A stretch of 15,414 nucleotides of DNA, taken from positions 1-15,414 of the forward strand of contig QOAX01000176.1 in assembly GCA_003972865.1 (NCBI GenBank), written 5' to 3'. The notes beneath the pieces were generated by a model. The model had not been told where the DNA came from, searched no databases, and saw nothing but the letters and a program-made list of their open reading frames with translations. Both the position numbers and the translations under genes were made by a program. The first letter of the stretch is position 1. Each line of letters starts with the position of its first letter. Of this stretch, positions 12,766 through 15,414 are shown one piece after another. Origin of the DNA: Verrucomicrobiota bacterium. Its GTDB lineage: Bacteria > Verrucomicrobiota > Verrucomicrobiia > Limisphaerales > UBA1096.

Positions 12766-13977
12766 TCACACCCGGAAGAGCACGCTCTCGCGGTTGAACC
12801 ATTTCGCGCAGAAAAACAGCAGCCCGCCCGCGATCAGGGTGCTGGAGGCGAAAATGGCCAGTAGCATCGTGTAGTCCATCGTGCCCTTGAGCAGCTCCTT
12901 CATCGCCAGCGAGACGTTGGTGACCGGCACCGACGCCCAGAACCAGTTCAACTCCACACCGGGCAACATGGCGAGCGCGGCCGGGACGATCAGCACGATG
13001 CCAAACGGGGAAATCAGCGTGGAGGCCTCGGCGGAGTTACGCGCAAAAATGGAGACACTCAGCAGCAAGGCGGCGAACATGGCCGCGACCGGAATCAGCA
13101 TCAGCGCCAGCAGCACCAAATCCAGCAAGTCAATCGACCCGATGAGCGTCCCGATGATCCCGCGCAACTCCCCTGCCTTGATGGCCAACCATGTCCCGAG
13201 GCTGGCCAGGTTCAGCAGCACGGCGATGATGCCGCCGCAAAAAACAGCCAAGAATTTTCCCAGCACAACCTGGTGCCGCGGGATCGGCGCCAGCAGCAGC
13301 GTCTCCAGCGTGCCCCGTTCCTTCTCGCCGGCACCGAGGTGGATCGCGGGATACACCACGCCCATGAAACAAAACGCGATGAAAAAATAAGGCACCATCC
13401 CGCCAATACGGTCGCCGATAACTTCGCGGATTTTGCCCGTGCCCTGTTTACGCAGGCGTACAGGCTCAAGTAGCGATTTCTGTTTTTGCCCCGGCGGCAC
13501 GCCAAGCTTGGCCAAGCGGGCGGCGGTCAACTCATCGTTGAATTTCTCCACCAAGTCCTGCACTCGATCCTCCACCTTGCTGCCCATCGACGCATTGTCA
13601 AAATGCAACTCGATCGACGCCTGTTCCTGACCGCTCAACTGGGCCGCGGTCTTCTCCGGGATCACGAGGCCGAAGTCGATCCTGTCCTCCCGAATGGCCG
13701 CAACCAACTCGTCCGGGGAGCCAAGCGTGACTTTTTTGAAACCATTCGCCGCCTCGAAAGTCTTGGCCAACTCCGGGGCAAACTCATCCCCAAAGACGAC
13801 ATACTCCAGCACCTCGGTCCTGGCTTCCTGTTCCTTCTTTATCACGAACCCGATCAACAGGTTCAGCAACAGCGGAACGACCACGATCGGAAGAACGATC
13901 ATCAACAGCAGGGTTTTACGATCCCGCAGGACGTCCTTCATCTCCTTGAAAAAAACGGTTTGAAATCCAGCCTTCAT
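12766..13977 (-). CDS. ABC-2 type exporter permease, NatB-like
   Basis: Inner-membrane permease of an ABC-2 exporter, 403 residues. The N-terminal FKEMKDVLRDRKTLLLMIVLPIVVVPLLLNLLIGFVI (10-46) is a cytoplasmic helix followed by the first membrane span. A large extracytoplasmic region (about 50-200) follows, as in NatB (sodium-extrusion) relatives. The C-terminal half holds about five more spans and the family motif GAGEKERGTLETLLLAPIPRHQVVLGKFLAVF, which is highly characteristic of NatB-like permeases. The protein ends with a span and FNRESVLFRV. The ATG (13975-13977) overlaps the TGA of the ATPase gene by 4-base ATGA geometry, implying translational coupling. The exported substrate is unknown: Na+ in NatAB of Bacillus, other compounds in relatives. 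A copy of GCTTGGCCAAGC lies within the gene at 13506-13517. Confidence 0.88.
   Translation of the reverse strand: MKAGFQTVFFKEMKDVLRDRKTLLLMIVLPIVVVPLLLNLLIGFVIKKEQEARTEVLEYVVFGDEFAPELAKTFEAANGFKKVTLGSPDELVAAIREDRIDFGLVIPEKTAAQLSGQEQASIELHFDNASMGSKVEDRVQDLVEKFNDELTAARLAKLGVPPGQKQKSLLEPVRLRKQGTGKIREVIGDRIGGMVPYFFIAFCFMGVVYPAIHLGAGEKERGTLETLLLAPIPRHQVVLGKFLAVFCGGIIAVLLNLASLGTWLAIKAGELRGIIGTLIGSIDLLDLVLLALMLIPVAAMFAALLLSVSIFARNSAEASTLISPFGIVLIVPAALAMLPGVELNWFWASVPVTNVSLAMKELLKGTMDYTMLLAIFASSTLIAGGLLFFCAKWFNRESVLFRV
13506..13517 (+). repeat. 12-bp palindrome GCTTGGCCAAGC inside the permease gene
   Basis: Perfect 12-bp version of the iterated palindrome. The outer base on the left is A instead of C and on the right is G, so the 14-bp form is broken by one base. 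It lies within the coding region for the extracytoplasmic loop. Confidence 0.75.
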
Positions 13978-14768
13978 GTTGTTGCTCCCTCTGTTTTTGG
14001 CCTGATGAGCCTGAGAAACGCCTTGTCCAAAAACGACTCACCGGTTTGCGAACGCATCGCATCGACGCCACCCTCGAAGCAGAGTTTGCCCTCGTGGATG
14101 ATGACCACGCTGTCGCACAACTGATCCACCTCGTCCATGTGGTGGGTGGAAAACAGAACCGTCCGCCCCTCGCTTTTGCAGGCAGCCACGACCGTCAGCA
14201 CCGACTCCGCGGCGGCCACGTCGAGACCTGTTGTCAACTCATCGAAAAGCAGGATTTCCGGGTCATGAATCAGCGCCCGTGCGATGGACACCTTTTGGCG
14301 CATGCCGGAGGAAAGCGTTTCGTTTCGTTGGTCGAGGAACCAACCCATATCCAGCTTACGCGCCAGCGATCCGATGCGCTCGTCGAGCGCGGCGGCGGCC
14401 ATGCCGTGCAGCTTGCCGTAATAGCGCAGCATCTCGCGGGCGGTCAACCGGCCGTAGAGCCCCGTGTTGCCAGAGACAAACCCGATGCGCTTCCGGATCT
14501 CCAGCGGGTTTTTGGTGAGGTCTTCGCCATCACACAACACAACGCCCGAGGTGGGCTTCAATGAGGTGGAGAGAATGCGTAGCAGCGTGGTTTTCCCGGC
14601 GCCATTCGGGCCAAGCAGCCCTAGCACCTGACCACGACGGACCCCAAGATCAATGCCGTCAATCGCGTGAAACCACCGACCTTTCTCCCGTGGATCCAGC
14701 GACTGCTCCCTGGCCCGTTTCTTCCTGGCCAAGCGAAAGGTTTTTGTGAGGGAGTTGACTTGAAGCAT
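13974..14768 (-). CDS. ABC-2 type exporter ATP-binding protein, NatA-like
   Basis: Cytoplasmic ATPase partner of the adjacent permease, 264 residues from ATG 14768 (a GTG directly before it, 14769-14771, is the alternative). Walker A is GPNGAGKT (53-60), the ABC signature is LSSGMRQK (152-159), and Walker B with catalytic glutamate is ILLFDE (172-177). The D-loop is TTGLD and the H-loop histidine is H209 in FSTHHMDEVD. The Q-loop region reads IGFVSGNTGLYGRLT, the NatA-type version without a usual glutamine. The normally conserved proline after the Walker B glutamate is leucine here (DELTTGLD rather than DEPTTGLD). A short charged insertion (ARKKRAREQSLDPREKGR, residues 14-31) precedes Walker A. 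The start lies only a few bases from the predicted transcription start and has no Shine-Dalgarno sequence, which suggests a leaderless mRNA. Confidence 0.92.
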   Translation of the reverse strand: MLQVNSLTKTFRLARKKRAREQSLDPREKGRWFHAIDGIDLGVRRGQVLGLLGPNGAGKTTLLRILSTSLKPTSGVVLCDGEDLTKNPLEIRKRIGFVSGNTGLYGRLTAREMLRYYGKLHGMAAAALDERIGSLARKLDMGWFLDQRNETLSSGMRQKVSIARALIHDPEILLFDELTTGLDVAAAESVLTVVAACKSEGRTVLFSTHHMDEVDQLCDSVVIIHEGKLCFEGGVDAMRSQTGESFLDKAFLRLIRPKTEGATT

Positions 14769-14775
14769 CACAGAA

Positions 14776-14806
14776 TGTATTATAATTTGTACTAAAAATA
14801 ATACAA
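14776..14806 (-). promoter_or_regulatory. NatA/NatB promoter overlapped by a perfect 8-bp dyad operator
   Basis: On the minus strand, -35 TTGTAT (plus 14801-14806) and -10 TATAAT (plus 14779-14784, perfect consensus) are separated by 16 bases. A perfect inverted repeat, TGTATTAT (14776-14783) and ATAATACA (14798-14805), with arm centres 22 bases apart, covers both hexamers. This arrangement fits a dimeric repressor that blocks RNA polymerase. Transcription would start near 14772, essentially at the start codon. No regulator gene adjoins it in the window, so the binding protein is unknown; GntR/YtrA-type repressors often control such exporters, but that is only a guess. Confidence 0.6.
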
Positions 14807-14816
14807 ATTTTTTCTA

Positions 14817-14830
14817 CGCTTGGCCTAGCG
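14817..14830 (+). repeat. 14-bp palindrome with one mismatch (CGCTTGGCCTAGCG)
   Basis: A copy of the iterated palindrome with a single change (A to T at 14826). It lies in the gap between the end of the aldehyde dehydrogenase gene and the natA-like promoter, 6 bases from the TAA at 14836-14838. Confidence 0.7.
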
Positions 14831-14835
14831 CTTTG

Positions 14836-15414
14836 TTATTGGCCGCAGAGCGCTTTGAGGCGTTCGTCTGGGGTTTGGTAGGCGCGAGCGCGGAAAAGAA
14901 AATCAACGATGCTGCCCTCGTGCGGCTGGAGCCAGTTGAGCGCGATGGTGGGCAGTGGGCCGATGTTTAGGCGGTCGATGTTGGTCGCATCAGTGAGTTG
15001 CGCGGCCCATGCCTCGTCACTGGTGATGGCAGAGGCGACGAGGGTGCCGCCTATTTTTTTGATCATCTGTTCCTGCGGGCATTTAACCACACTGGTGAAA
15101 GGGAACATATACTCGGTATTCGCCATTTTGAGGTCGGGCGTGTCGCAGTGGAGAATGGTGGGCCGGATGTAATCGCAGCGCTCCATTTGCTCAAGGCGCG
15201 CGCCATGCTTGGCCGTGACATGCGTCGTGCCGGCCTCCTCGCAGCCTTCCTCGATCATGCCCCAAACCGCTTCGGCTTGGCCAGGCACAGTAAAGGCGGC
15301 GAGGCCGGCCTCTGGGTCAGTTGGATCTTTCACCTCGTACGGGCCAAGGCGCGAGGCAAGGTCTTCGGCGATTCCCTCTGTGTGGCGCGAGGCCCACACG
15401 CCAGAGCAGTTAAT
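14836..15414 (-). CDS. Aldehyde dehydrogenase, C-terminal part (cut by window edge)
   Basis: C-terminal 192 residues of an NAD(P)-dependent aldehyde dehydrogenase superfamily protein; the frame is open to the last base, so the NAD-binding and most of the catalytic domain are outside. The fragment opens INCSGVWASRHTEGIAEDLA, and the cysteine (15406-15408) is placed where the catalytic nucleophile is expected, giving the usual short distance to the C-terminus. NTEYMFPFTSVVKCPQEQM corresponds to the E-x-F-x-P motif region of ALDHs. The ending DRLNIGPLPTIALNWLQPHEGSIVDFLFRARAYQ resembles C-termini I associate with ALDHs of PVC bacteria. Substrate is not predictable. It is followed, after the stop codon, by the AT-rich natA-like promoter region; the two genes have the same orientation, with the ALDH upstream. 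Confidence 0.85.
   Translation of the reverse strand: MNCSGVWASRHTEGIAEDLASRLGPYEVKDPTDPEAGLAAFTVPGQAEAVWGMIEEGCEEAGTTHVTAKHGARLEQMERCDYIRPTILHCDTPDLKMANTEYMFPFTSVVKCPQEQMIKKIGGTLVASAITSDEAWAAQLTDATNIDRLNIGPLPTIALNWLQPHEGSIVDFLFRARAYQTPDERLKALCGQ

Noticed and set aside
1..15414. CRISPR array, tRNA or rRNA genes, transposases, toxin-antitoxin or phage defence genes
   Set aside because: I looked for these on both strands and saw no repeat-spacer periodicity, no cloverleaf-like segments, and no matching protein motifs. A sensitive RNA search was not possible.

Overview
The window looks like a GC-rich (about 60% or more by eye) Gram-negative chromosome, most likely from the Planctomycetota-Verrucomicrobiota-Chlamydiota group and probably Verrucomicrobiota. 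This is inferred from gene content: two secreted formylglycine sulfatases, a very large FG-GAP/UnbV secreted protein, an Aur1-like PAP2 membrane protein, separate purS and purQ, and the scarcity of clear Shine-Dalgarno sequences. No rRNA or tRNA is present to fix the taxonomy. Coding density is high, and no gap between genes exceeds about 230 bases.

Layout. At 1-540 (minus) is the N-terminal part of tryptophanyl-tRNA synthetase, running off the left edge. Divergent from it is a TPMT-like methyltransferase (653-1246), joined through a degenerate 7-bp tandem repeat to a giant FG-GAP/ASPIC-UnbV protein (1228-4578). Next comes an HU-type nucleoid protein (4807-5112) with its own promoter-like element, a 5' stem-loop and a strong intrinsic terminator. 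Four plus-strand genes follow closely and may be co-transcribed: ketopantoate reductase panE, two exported sulfatases, and a PAP2-superfamily membrane protein (5172-10097). A strong inverted repeat with a G-rich loop separates these from the convergent purS-purQ pair (10251-11222, minus). Divergent from purS is a beta-CASP metallo-beta-lactamase RNase-like protein (11362-12741). It converges on a two-gene NatAB-type ABC exporter (12766-14768, minus), whose AT-rich promoter overlaps a perfect dyad. The C-terminal part of an aldehyde dehydrogenase (14836-15414, minus) runs off the right edge.

Functionally this is mostly housekeeping (translation, purine and pantothenate synthesis, nucleoid, RNA processing) with an exported sulfated-polysaccharide component. 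I do not see a CRISPR array, prophage, transposase, toxin-antitoxin pair or recognisable defence system.

The most distinctive signal is not a gene. A palindromic word built on TGGCCA, with full form CGCTTGGCCAAGCG, is heavily repeated. I count about 36 TGGCCA copies by eye, against about 5 expected from base composition. It occurs in different codon phases inside genes, and full copies lie at gene ends and junctions. It resembles a highly iterated palindrome of the cyanobacterial HIP1 kind.
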